Part shown: piece after piece, positions 1 through 8,884 of the stretch
Layout: every line of letters begins with the position of its first letter
How positions within the stretch are numbered: position 1 is the first letter of the stretch
Source: Kaistia adipata DSM 17808
GTDB lineage: Bacteria > Pseudomonadota > Alphaproteobacteria > Rhizobiales > Kaistiaceae
Length of the DNA stretch: 64,000 nt
Assembly: GCF_000423225.1 (NCBI RefSeq)
Contig: NZ_KE383991.1
Coordinates: forward strand, 692,217 to 756,216
Direction of reading: 5' to 3'
Notes under the pieces: generated by a model
Database searches by the model: none
Told to the model about the DNA's origin: nothing
The model's input: the letters and a program-made list of their open reading frames with translations, nothing else
Position numbers and translations under genes: made by a program

Positions 1-19
1 TGTAGGTGATCTTGGCCAT
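1..19 (-). CDS. 5' end of a probable 2Fe-2S ferredoxin gene (cut by window edge)
   Basis: Only the start codon (positions 19-17) and five further codons, MAKITY, are inside the window. This opening resembles the first beta strand of alphaproteobacterial adrenodoxin-type 2Fe-2S ferredoxins, which often begin MxKITYI. The ATG faces away from the pole-ring gene, so the two are divergent across about 750 bases. The identification rests on six residues and is tentative. Confidence 0.35.
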
Positions 20-774
20 GGGATCCGGAACGCTGGATAAGGACTGCCCCCTATAGGCGAAATGCGCCGCATGTGCCAAGGGCCGCGAGGCGGCCGACGC
101 CGCGACGGATCGCGCATGGCCGGCGATCCGGCGGGTCCGGCCTGGCAAAAGCTGATGCTAGCGTTAACAAAGACTGGCGGGCGACCGGCGCCCCGACGCC
201 CCTTTTTGACGCGCAGAGCGCGATTTCGATGGAGGCTGATCCGAGAAGAACACGGCCGCGTGACCAGTCCATCCCGAACAGCCGGTCGACCGACACATCT
301 ACACGCAAGAATAGATGAAACGCCGATCAGTTCTCTGGAGCTTTATTCAGGCCACCAGCCTGCCCACCCGACTGCATCGACAGAATTTCGCCACAATGAG
401 CGATCGCTCGACGCAGGACCTCGACCTGCCAGTCGAGGTAAACCTTGGGCGGGGCGTCCGGATCGGGAACCGGGCACCTGAGGCAGGCACGACGCTGCGC
501 GTAAATACCTTGTTAACAAATGACGGCCGAAAGCCGTACTTTCTTGTACCCCCGCGCCGAATGTGCCAAAAGGTGAGGCTACGGGCAAGGGTGTGAAGGC
601 CGATCCGGCAACGCGTTGTATTGCGCTGTCGGGCGACGGACTGATCTACGGGGCATGGCGACCGTGGCGCGAGTGCAAGCGCCTGCCGTGTCCTGGAAGC
701 ATCCTCGTGCTTTCGGCGGGTCACTCCGCCGAAGCGGCCGACACAGTATCGAGTACGGACGCGAGGCTACAAAG
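20..774. other. 755-base region with no gene seen
   Basis: This lies between the left-edge gene and the pole-ring gene. Short open frames exist on both strands, but none has a convincing ribosome site or a recognisable protein. Two TTAACAAA stretches (around 164-171 and 514-521) stand out in the GC-rich background and may belong to promoter or CtrA-like regulatory DNA. That is only a possibility; I see no full CtrA site. Confidence 0.4.
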
Positions 775-3700
775 ATGGCGAATACCCCGAAGTCCAAGGA
801 CCCGGCGGACGCAGCGCTCACCGCCGTGGAGGAAGCGCTCCGGATCGATTTCAACTCCCCGAATGGTGCCCAGGCCGCCAAGGCGGTCGCGCCGCGCGAT
901 CGCCGGCTGGAACAGCCCCGCCTGCAGGAGGCGCCCCGCAAGGGCGACGCCCCGCGCAAGGGCGAGGCGTCCCGCAAGGCCGAGCCGGCGCCGCTGAGCC
1001 GCGCCCTGCCGGCGCCGACGCGCGACGAGGCGCCCGCCGCCCCGCGCGGCCGCCAGCCCGGCCGCGGCCGCATGCCGGCCAATGACGATCGCCGCGTCTC
1101 CGGCGCCAGCCTGCCCGCCCGTCGTCCCTCGCGCCTGATCTATCCGGCCGCCACGCTGATCTCGGTGGTCTGGGCCGGCGCCATCGCCGCCTATGCCAGC
1201 GCGGCCGGCGTCAGCCTGTTCTCCGGTGACGCCGTCGGCTCCGCCCTGTTCTCCAATCTCGCCCTCGCCCTGGTGCTGCCGATCGGCATCGTCTGGGGCA
1301 TCGCCATCATGGTCGCCCGCGCCCAGGAGATGCGCATCGCCGCGCGCTCCATCTCGGATGTCGCCGCGCGCCTGTCCGAGCCCGAGGACGCCGCCTCCGA
1401 GGCCGTCGTCACCGTCAGCCAGGCCATCCGCCGCGAAGTCGCCGCCATGGGCGACGGCATCGAGCGGGCGCTCGCCCGCGCCAGCGAGCTGGAGCTCCTC
1501 GTCCACAACGAGGTCGCCGCCCTCGAGCGCTCCTACTCCGACAATGAAGTGCGCATGCGCGGCCTGATCGACGATCTCGCCAACCAGCGCGAGGCCATCG
1601 TCATCAATTCCGAGCGCGTCCGTTCGTCGATCGTGTCGGCGCAGGAATCGCTGTCCAAGGACCTCGGCGAGGCGAGCGAGCAGATCGCCGCCAACATCAT
1701 CGGCTCCGGCGACCGCATCACCCAGGCTCTGGCCGGCCGCGGCGAGACCATCACCTCGGCCCTCGGCAGCGCCGGCGACGACATGATCAGCAAGCTGTCG
1801 CTGCGCGGCGAGGACCTGGTCAGCCGCCTGTCGAGCGCCGCCAGCGACGTCACCGAATCGCTGTCGCGCACCAGCGTCGAGGTCACCGACGTGCTGCTCG
1901 CTCGCAGCGCCGACATCAACGAGACGCTCGAGACCACCGGCCGCGCCATGGCCGAAACGGTCGCCGAGCGCGGCCGCGAGGTCAACGAGACGCTGGCCCG
2001 CGTCACCGACGAGCTGACCGAGGGCCTCGACCGCCGCACCGCCGACATGACCCGCTCGATCTCGGTCACTGGCAACCAGGTCGCCGAGACGATCTCGCTG
2101 CACACCCGCGAGGTGAACGCGGCGCTGAAGTCGAACGCCGACAGCCTGATCGTCGACCTGGCGCTGCGCGGCCAGGAGATCAACGAGAAGCTGGACGAGA
2201 CCGGCACCCGCATCGCCGACACCATCACGGCCCGCGGCGGCGACCTCGCCGACCGCCTGGCGCTGACCGGCGACCGGATTCAGGACGCCATCGCGATCGA
2301 CGGCAGCGGTCTCGCCGACCGACTGACCGCCGCCGGCGACATCATGGCCAACCTGATCGAGGCCCGCACCGCGGCGCTGCGCGAGACCATCGACGGCGCC
2401 TCCAACGCCGTGAACGAGACCTTCGACGCCCGCTCAGCCGAGCTGACCGAGCGCCTCGCCACCGTCGGCGGCGAAGTCGCCAAGGCGATCGCCGTCCGCG
2501 GCCTCAAGGTCAACGAGACGATCATCGCCTCGGGCAACGAGATCTCCGAGACGATCGCCGCCCGCGCCAACGTGCTGCACGATCGCATCGTCGACTCCGG
2601 CCGCCAGGTCGCCGACAACATGGAAAGCCGCGGCACGGCGGTCTACGACCTGATCGTCGAATCGAGCCAGCAGCTCGCCGACGCCATCGAGACGCGCGGC
2701 ACCGCCGTGCACCAGAAGATCCTCGCCTCGGGCAACGAGCTCGCCTCGACGATCGAGAATCGCGGCACCGACATCCACGAGCGCATCCTCGCCTCGGGCA
2801 ACCGCTTCGTCGACGAGATCGCCAACCGGGCCGACAGCGCGCACCAGCAGATCCTCGCCTCCGGAACCCAGCTGGCCGACGAGATCGAGAGCCGCGCCAC
2901 CGCCGTGCATCAGCGCATCCTGGCCTCGGGCAACGACCTCGCCAACGAGATCGAGGGCGTGCATGGCCGCATCCTCTCCTCGGGCTCGGACCTCGCCAAG
3001 GACATCACCGAGCGCGCCGACGCCGTGCACCAGAGCATCATCGCCTCGGGCACCGAGCTTTCGAGCGAGATCGAGCGCCGGGCGCTGGAAGCGCAGGAGC
3101 GGATCCTCGCCTCGGGCAGCGACGTCGCCAGCCAGATCGAGAGCCGCGGCACCGACGTCCACCAGCGTATCCTCACCTCGGGCACCGACCTCGCCGACGC
3201 GATCGAGAACCGCGCCACCGCCGTGCATCAGCGCATCGTCGCCTCGGGCACCGAGCTCGCCAACGAGATCGAGAGCCGCGCCAACACCGTGCATCAGCGC
3301 GTCATCGCCGCTGGCTCGGGCCTGATCGGCCAGATCGAGACCCGCACCGGCGCCGTGCATGACCGCCTCGTCGAGGCCGGCACCGCCCTGATCGGCGATA
3401 TCGCCAGCCAGGCCAACCTGGCGCATGAGCAGGTGATCGAGTCCGGCGCGACGCTGGCCGACCTGATCGCCAGCCAGACGCTGTCGACGCATCAGCAGTT
3501 CCTGTCCTCTGGCAACACGCTGATCGGCGAGCTGACCAGCCAGGCCCGCGCCGCGCACGACGAGATCCTGTCCTCGGGCACCAGCCTCGTCGACCAGATG
3601 GCCACCCAGGCCCGCGACGCCCACGAGCAGTTCCTGTCCTCCGGCAACACGCTGATCGGCGAGCTGACCAGCCAGGCCCGCGCCGCGCATGACGAGATCC

Positions 3701-6700
3701 TGTCCTCGGGCACCGGCCTTGTCGACCAGATCACCAGCCAGGCGCGCGCCGCCCACGAGCAGATCCTCACCTCGGGCACGACGCTCAGCGACGAGATCAG
3801 CAGCCAGGCCCGCGCCGCCCACGAGCAGATCCTCACCTCGGGCACCACGCTGAGCCACGAGATCAGCAGCCAGGCCCGCGCCGCGCATGAGCAGATCGTC
3901 GCCTCCGGCACGACGCTCGCCGACGAGATCGCCACCCGCGCGCTCGCAACGCATGACCGCATCGTCTCCTCCGGCACCGATATCGCCGGCGAGATCGAGA
4001 ACCGCGCCAATGCCGTGCATGAGCGCATCGTCCATACCGGCGCCACGCTGCTCGGCGACATCGAGACCCAGGCCGTCGATGCGCATGACCGCATCGCCGC
4101 CTCGGGCGCGCGCCTGGCGCGCGAGATCGAGAGCCGCGCCACCGGCGTGCACGAGCAGATCCTCGACACGTCGAACCGTTTCGGCGAGCTGATCAACGAT
4201 CGCGGCCAGGCAATCGCCACCGGCCTCGACGAGCGCTTCGCGGCGCTGCGCGACATCATCGAAGTGCGCGGCCCCGAGCTGGTCACCCGCTTCGCCGACC
4301 GCGCCAACCTGATGGACTCGACCCTGGCCGACCGCCTCACCGGCTTCGGCGACGCGATCGAATCGAAGCTCGGCATGGTTTCGGAGACGCTCGACAGCAG
4401 CACCCGCCGCATCGACGACGCCCTCGACGCCCGCTCGCGCCAGATCAACGAGACGCTGATCGAGCGCACCCGCGACCTCGCCGAGACGTTCTCGGTCGGC
4501 CAGTCCGAGATCGGCACGATCATCGACGACCGCCTGTCGGACGTGTCGACCCGCCTCTCCGACCGCACCCAGGCGCTGTCCGACATGCTGTCCGACCGCT
4601 GGCACGCGATCAACGAGACGCTGGGCGAGAAGGCCGTCGAGGCCGCCAGCAGCTTCGACGCGCGGGCGAGCCAGATGGACCAGATCCTCTCGACCCGCCT
4701 CAGCGACATCACCTCGACGCTCGGCCGTGAATCGGTCCGGGTCGCCGAGCAGATCGTCGGCTCGCTGTCGCAGGCGACCGAGCAGCTGGTGACCGCGTCG
4801 AGCTCGACCAGCGACGCGCTGCGCCTGTCGGCCAGCGACGCCTCGCAGGCGATGGCGCAGTCGGCCAGCGACGCCGCCCAGAACTTCGCCCAGTCGGCGC
4901 TGCATGCGACGCAGTCGCTGTCGCAGTCGCTCGACGACGTCTCGCAGACGCTCGCCCGCTCCGCGGCCGGCGCTTCCGAGGCCGTCACCCTCTCGGCCGA
5001 GCAGGCGTCGGAGCGCCTGTCGCAGCTCGCCAGCTCGACCGCCGAACTGATGTCGTCCTCGAGCAACGAGGCCGCCGGCCACCTGTCGCGTGTCTCCTCC
5101 GAGGCGGCCGAACAGATCGCCCGCGTCTCGCTCGAGATCGAGCAGAGTCTCGGTGGCCGCGCCATGAACACGGCCAGCGCCCTCGAGGAGCGGACCCGCG
5201 CCTTCAACGAGGTGCTGGAGAGCCGCAGCGCCGAGCTGGCCCAGCTGCTTGATGGCGAAGGCAACCGTCTCGTCGCCGCCATCGACCGTCGCGGCAACGA
5301 CCTCACCAACAGCGTCGCCAACGCCGGCGACACCATCGTCGACCTCCTGTCCACCAAGGGCTCCGAGATCGTATCGATGGTGCTGTCGCGCACCGACGAC
5401 GCGGCCCGCGCCCTGCTCGAGAGCGGCGAGTCCGTTTCGCAGAACTTCAGCGCGACGAACGAGCGCCTGCGCACCGACGTCGCCGGCATCGTCGAGCGGC
5501 TGGCCCAGTCGAACGACATGCTGAACGCGCTGCTGACGCGCACGACCGACAACCTGAACCAGATCGAGACGGGCCTCGCGACCCGGACGGGCGAGTTCGC
5601 CCAGGCGATCGAGCAGGCGATCGACGGCACGCAGAATTCGTCGACCGTGCTGGCGACGCAGGTCGCGATGCTGCGCGACGTGTCGAAGGACGTGCTCGAG
5701 AATGTCGGCGCCATCGCCGGCCGCTTCGAGGACCAGGGCCGTTCGCTCACCGTGGCGGCGCAGAACCTCACCTCGGCCAATGCCGAGATCGAGGGCTCGA
5801 TCGACCAGCGCCGCGTCGCGCTCGACCAGCTGGCCGCGACGCTCGCCGCCCGCTCGTCGGAACTCGACGGCATGATGCGCAACTTCACGGAGACCGTCAG
5901 CACCTCGCTGAAGGACGCCGAGGAGCGCGCCGCCGAGGTCGCCAAGATGCTCGCCCGCTCCAGCGAGAACGCCGCCAAGGGCGTGCTGGAGAACCTCGAG
6001 GGCATGCAGGCGACCGCTAGCAACGAGAGCCTCAAGGCCGCCAACGTCGTCCGCGAGGCCAACCGCGCGCTGATGGACGACATGGCCGCCGTCGTCGCCC
6101 AGGCGACCAAGCAGTTCGCCGCCGCGACCGACGAGATGCGCTCCGCCGCCAAGGAGATGCAGAACGACCTCGAGGTCACCCGCAACGAGCTGAAGCGCGG
6201 CGTGCTCGAGCTTCCGGCCGAAACGCGCGAGAGCGCCGACGCCATGCGTCGGGTCGTCACCGACCAGCTGAAGGCGCTGTCCGAGCTGTCCGACATCGTC
6301 GGCAAGCACGGCAAGTCGCTCGACGTCTCGGCGCCCGGCACGCCGGCGCCGCGCGCCCGCGCGGCCGACGCCGCCCCGGTCTTCACGCGTCCGGCCCGCC
6401 AGGCCGCCGCGGCCGAGCCGGCCCGCGTCGCCCCGGCCGTTGCCGCAACTGCCGCCGCTCCGGTCGTCCAGCGCCCCGCCCCGGCCCGCCCGGCCGTGGC
6501 CGAGCAGCCGCGCCCGGCGCCGCAGCCCGTCCGCCAGGCCGCCGCCAAGCCCGCCGCCGCTCCGGCGGCGGAGGAAGCGGCCGAGCCGCGTGGCTGGGTG
6601 TCCGACCTGCTGCGCCGCGCCTCGCGCGACGAGGAGCAGGCTCCGGCCGAGCGCCGCGAGGCGCCCGCCGCGGCCCAGCGCAACGGCAGCAGCGCCGGCG

Positions 6701-7035
6701 CCTCGCTCGGCAACCTGTCGAGCGAAATCGCCCGCGCCATCGACCCGCGCGCCGCGGCCGACCTGTGGGAGCGTCACCAGCGCGGCGAGAAGAACGTCTT
6801 CACCCGCCGCCTCTACACGCTGCAGGGCCAGCAGACCTTCGACGAGATCCGTCGCAAGTATCAGCGCGAGGCGGAGTTCAAGGCGGCGGTCGATCGCTAT
6901 GTCGGCGATTTCGAGCGGCTCCTGAGCGAAGTGGCGCGCAACGGCCAGGATCCGGCCGCCAGCAACGCCTATCTCGTCTCGGACACGGGCAAGGTCTACA
7001 CCATGCTCGCCCATGCGAGCGGCCGCTTCGACTGA
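775..7035 (+). CDS. gpr: Growth-pole-ring (GPR)-type giant coiled-coil membrane protein with apolipoprotein-like 22-residue repeats
   Basis: Protein of 2086 residues. I start it at ATG 775, preceded by GAGG eight bases upstream and opening MANTPKSKDP; the frame stays open further upstream without a better signal. Residues 1-120 are a basic, proline-rich cytoplasmic tail, two hydrophobic helices follow (about 121-144 and 158-181), then some 1650 residues of almost uninterrupted helix. From about residue 600 to 1135 the helix is built of 22-residue units such as ESRATAVHQRILASGNDLAN. A Pro/Ala linker (about 1850-1980) leads to a compact C-terminal domain (RRLYTLQGQQTFDEIRRKYQ). Size, twin N-terminal membrane helices and apolipoprotein/tropomyosin-like body match GPR of Agrobacterium, which forms a ring at the growing pole and is needed for polar growth. 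The function here is inferred from that architecture. It is followed by a strong terminator and is probably monocistronic. Confidence 0.8.
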   Translation: MANTPKSKDPADAALTAVEEALRIDFNSPNGAQAAKAVAPRDRRLEQPRLQEAPRKGDAPRKGEASRKAEPAPLSRALPAPTRDEAPAAPRGRQPGRGRMPANDDRRVSGASLPARRPSRLIYPAATLISVVWAGAIAAYASAAGVSLFSGDAVGSALFSNLALALVLPIGIVWGIAIMVARAQEMRIAARSISDVAARLSEPEDAASEAVVTVSQAIRREVAAMGDGIERALARASELELLVHNEVAALERSYSDNEVRMRGLIDDLANQREAIVINSERVRSSIVSAQESLSKDLGEASEQIAANIIGSGDRITQALAGRGETITSALGSAGDDMISKLSLRGEDLVSRLSSAASDVTESLSRTSVEVTDVLLARSADINETLETTGRAMAETVAERGREVNETLARVTDELTEGLDRRTADMTRSISVTGNQVAETISLHTREVNAALKSNADSLIVDLALRGQEINEKLDETGTRIADTITARGGDLADRLALTGDRIQDAIAIDGSGLADRLTAAGDIMANLIEARTAALRETIDGASNAVNETFDARSAELTERLATVGGEVAKAIAVRGLKVNETIIASGNEISETIAARANVLHDRIVDSGRQVADNMESRGTAVYDLIVESSQQLADAIETRGTAVHQKILASGNELASTIENRGTDIHERILASGNRFVDEIANRADSAHQQILASGTQLADEIESRATAVHQRILASGNDLANEIEGVHGRILSSGSDLAKDITERADAVHQSIIASGTELSSEIERRALEAQERILASGSDVASQIESRGTDVHQRILTSGTDLADAIENRATAVHQRIVASGTELANEIESRANTVHQRVIAAGSGLIGQIETRTGAVHDRLVEAGTALIGDIASQANLAHEQVIESGATLADLIASQTLSTHQQFLSSGNTLIGELTSQARAAHDEILSSGTSLVDQMATQARDAHEQFLSSGNTLIGELTSQARAAHDEILSSGTGLVDQITSQARAAHEQILTSGTTLSDEISSQARAAHEQILTSGTTLSHEISSQARAAHEQIVASGTTLADEIATRALATHDRIVSSGTDIAGEIENRANAVHERIVHTGATLLGDIETQAVDAHDRIAASGARLAREIESRATGVHEQILDTSNRFGELINDRGQAIATGLDERFAALRDIIEVRGPELVTRFADRANLMDSTLADRLTGFGDAIESKLGMVSETLDSSTRRIDDALDARSRQINETLIERTRDLAETFSVGQSEIGTIIDDRLSDVSTRLSDRTQALSDMLSDRWHAINETLGEKAVEAASSFDARASQMDQILSTRLSDITSTLGRESVRVAEQIVGSLSQATEQLVTASSSTSDALRLSASDASQAMAQSASDAAQNFAQSALHATQSLSQSLDDVSQTLARSAAGASEAVTLSAEQASERLSQLASSTAELMSSSSNEAAGHLSRVSSEAAEQIARVSLEIEQSLGGRAMNTASALEERTRAFNEVLESRSAELAQLLDGEGNRLVAAIDRRGNDLTNSVANAGDTIVDLLSTKGSEIVSMVLSRTDDAARALLESGESVSQNFSATNERLRTDVAGIVERLAQSNDMLNALLTRTTDNLNQIETGLATRTGEFAQAIEQAIDGTQNSSTVLATQVAMLRDVSKDVLENVGAIAGRFEDQGRSLTVAAQNLTSANAEIEGSIDQRRVALDQLAATLAARSSELDGMMRNFTETVSTSLKDAEERAAEVAKMLARSSENAAKGVLENLEGMQATASNESLKAANVVREANRALMDDMAAVVAQATKQFAAATDEMRSAAKEMQNDLEVTRNELKRGVLELPAETRESADAMRRVVTDQLKALSELSDIVGKHGKSLDVSAPGTPAPRARAADAAPVFTRPARQAAAAEPARVAPAVAATAAAPVVQRPAPARPAVAEQPRPAPQPVRQAAAKPAAAPAAEEAAEPRGWVSDLLRRASRDEEQAPAERREAPAAAQRNGSSAGASLGNLSSEIARAIDPRAAADLWERHQRGEKNVFTRRLYTLQGQQTFDEIRRKYQREAEFKAAVDRYVGDFERLLSEVARNGQDPAASNAYLVSDTGKVYTMLAHASGRFD
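2566..4180 (+). repeat. In-frame 66-bp tandem repeat array inside the pole-ring gene
   Basis: Successive units of 66 bases encode 22 residues with the consensus I-E-x-R-A-x-x-V-H-x-R-I-L-A-S-G-x-x-L-A-x-E. The array is most regular from about 2566 to 4180 and degenerates on both sides. Some neighbours are nearly identical at the DNA level: 3496-3598 recurs 132 bases later at 3628-3730, and two adjacent 66-base units at about 3751-3882 differ at only a few positions. The period and helix character are those of apolipoprotein repeats. Confidence 0.85.
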
Positions 7036-7056
7036 GCGGTCCGGCGATAGAATGCG

Positions 7057-7088
7057 AAAAGGGCGCTGCTTCGGCAGCGCCCTTTTTT
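7057..7088 (+). terminator. Rho-independent terminator of the pole-ring gene
   Basis: A perfect 9-bp stem GGGCGCTGC / GCAGCGCCC closes a TTCG tetraloop and is followed by six T. The four A before the stem can extend the pairing. It starts 21 bases after the stop codon. Confidence 0.95.
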
Positions 7089-7276
7089 CATGCCGGCACA
7101 AGGGCAACCGGGCAGACGGTACCCCGTGCCGCGACGAGAAGGTCACACCGCCGCCCGTCGGCGCGCCCGACCGCAGTTCGCGGTTTCCCGGGCGGCAGCG
7201 ACGATGTAGACAATCGGCACGATTTTCACGCCGCGCCCTTCCCCTCCCCGCGCGGCGGCGGTTTGGACCTCCCGCA

Positions 7277-8518
7277 ATGCCCGATACTTCGGCCGCGCAT
7301 AAGCGCCACAGCTTTGGTGCCTTCCAGCATCGGGGCTTCCTATTCTATTGGCTGTCCCGGCTCTGCGCGACCTTCGCCGTCAACATCGTCAGCGTCTCGG
7401 TCGGCTGGCAGGTCTACGACATGACGCGCGACCCGTTCGATCTCGGCCTGATCGGGCTGGTGCAGTTCCTGCCGGCGCTGCTGCTCGTGCTCGTCACCGG
7501 CTCGGTCGCCGACCGTTTCAACCGCCGCATGATCATGGCGCTCTGCCTCGCCGGCGAGGCGCTCTGCGTGCTGGCTCTGCTGCTCTTCACCGTTTCCGGC
7601 AGTACCAACGTCATCATCGTCTTCGCCGTGCTGCTCGTGTTCGGCGTCGTGCGCGCCTTCATGGGCCCGGCGCAGCAGTCGCTGGCGCCCAACCTCGTGC
7701 CGCCCAAGGACCTCGCCAGCGCCATCGCCTGGAATTCGTCGGCCTGGCAGATCGCCACCATCGTCGGCCCGGTCACCGGCGGCCTGCTCTATGGCGCCGC
7801 GCCCGAGGCTTCCTATGGCGTGGCGCTGGCGCTGATGGCGATCGGCGCGGTGCTGATCCTGTTCGTGCCGAAGCCGCCGCAGAAGATCCTGAACGACAAG
7901 GCGAGCTGGGAAACGCTGATCGCCGGCTTCCGCTATGTCTGGAAGGAGAAGATCGTCCTCGGCGCGATCTCGCTCGATCTCTTCGCCGTGCTGCTCGGCG
8001 GCGCCACCGCGCTGATGCCGGTCTATGCGCGCGACATCCTCGAGGTCGGCCCCTGGGGCCTCGGCCTGCTGCGCGCCGCGCCAGCGATCGGCGCGCTGAG
8101 CGTCGCCGCCTGGCTCGCCTTCAACCCGATCCGCAACCATGCCGGCCTGATGCTCTTCGCCTTCGTCACGCTGTTCGGCCTGTCGACCGTGCTGTTCGGC
8201 CTCTCCTCCGTCGTCTGGCTTTCGATCGTGGCGCTGATCGTCATGGGGGCGAGCGACATGGTGAGCGTCTATATCCGCGAGACGCTGATCCAGCTCTGGA
8301 CGCCGGACGCCGTGCGCGGCCGCGTCAACGCCGTCAACATGGTGTTCGTCGGCGCCTCGAACGAGCTCGGCGAATTCCGCGCCGGCATGTCGGCGGCGGC
8401 GTTCGGCGCCGTCGCGGCGGTGGTGCTCGGCGGCGCCGGCACGGTCGCCGTCGCCGGGCTCTGGAGCCGCTGGTTCCCCGATCTGCGCCGCGCCCGCCAT
8501 CTCGACGGCCGCCCCTGA
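7277..8518 (+). CDS. MFS transporter, EntS-like (MFS_3) exporter
   Basis: A 413-residue major facilitator of the inner membrane, with about 12 hydrophobic helices. I take ATG 7277 (MPDTSAAHKRHSFGAFQHRG) because the family opens with a short cytoplasmic tail directly before helix 1 (FLFYWLSRLCATFAVNIVSV); the upstream open frame would add non-membrane sequence across a terminator. The DRFNRR motif after helix 2 is the family's loop 2-3 signature. EntS-like members export siderophores or other small molecules by proton antiport, but no siderophore genes are nearby, so the substrate is unknown. A DUF3309 peptide gene follows 80 bases later. Confidence 0.85.
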   Translation: MPDTSAAHKRHSFGAFQHRGFLFYWLSRLCATFAVNIVSVSVGWQVYDMTRDPFDLGLIGLVQFLPALLLVLVTGSVADRFNRRMIMALCLAGEALCVLALLLFTVSGSTNVIIVFAVLLVFGVVRAFMGPAQQSLAPNLVPPKDLASAIAWNSSAWQIATIVGPVTGGLLYGAAPEASYGVALALMAIGAVLILFVPKPPQKILNDKASWETLIAGFRYVWKEKIVLGAISLDLFAVLLGGATALMPVYARDILEVGPWGLGLLRAAPAIGALSVAAWLAFNPIRNHAGLMLFAFVTLFGLSTVLFGLSSVVWLSIVALIVMGASDMVSVYIRETLIQLWTPDAVRGRVNAVNMVFVGASNELGEFRAGMSAAAFGAVAAVVLGGAGTVAVAGLWSRWFPDLRRARHLDGRP

Positions 8519-8598
8519 ACGGGGCCGCCGACGCCCAGGTTGTGGAACCGATGGCGTGCGCGCCGCGTTGAACCGGCATCGATCCATCGGGGAACATC

Positions 8599-8751
8599 AT
8601 GAGCACCATACTGCTGATCATCATCGTCATCCTGCTGGTCGCGGCACTGCCGAGCTGGCCGTACAGCTCGGGCTGGGGCTACTATCCAAGCGGCGGTCTC
8701 GGCCTGATCCTGATCATCCTGCTGATCCTGCTCCTGATGGGACGCCTCTGA
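8599..8751 (+). CDS. DUF3309 family small membrane protein
   Basis: A 50-residue peptide that is too short for usual gene-length cut-offs. It begins MSTILLIIIVILLVAALPSW, has a short polar middle with the Tyr/Gly/Pro-rich stretch SSGWGYYPSGG, and ends in a second hydrophobic helix before RL. Two helices joined by a WGYYPSGG turn are the hallmark of DUF3309, widespread in proteobacteria and of unknown function. A weak GGGGA sequence lies five bases upstream of the ATG. Confidence 0.85.
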   Translation: MSTILLIIIVILLVAALPSWPYSSGWGYYPSGGLGLILIILLILLLMGRL

Positions 8752-8884
8752 CGGCAGGGTCTTCGCGCCCCGCTGCGGGGCGCCCACATCGACACGGGGC
8801 TGGCCTCGACGGGCCGGCCCCTGCCGTTTCGGCACTATCCTCCCGGCGGCACATGCGCTAGCAGACGCATCCGACCCTTTCCGG

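Noticed and set aside
480-540. Possible CtrA binding site (GTAAATACCTTGTTAAC) upstream of the pole-ring gene
   Set aside because: The half-sites do not match TTAA-N7-TTAA spacing and identity well enough; only a genome-wide motif scan could support it.
2566-4180. Regular 66-bp repeats suggest a CRISPR array
   Set aside because: The repeats are in frame, encode a continuous helix, and have no unique spacers or cas genes nearby.
2434-7146. Very long open frame on the minus strand opposite the pole-ring gene (1570 codons), and another at 3492-6740
   Set aside because: They mirror the repetitive, GC-biased codons of the plus-strand gene. Their proteins are Arg/Gly/Ala-rich with no domain, and the plus-strand product has a clear architecture.
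8765-8822. GC-rich hairpins after the DUF3309 gene (GCGCCCC/GGGGCGC, GGGGCTGGCC/GGCCGGCCCC) as a terminator
   Set aside because: Stems are strong but no T-run follows either one; I could not decide between a terminator and plain GC-rich palindromes.
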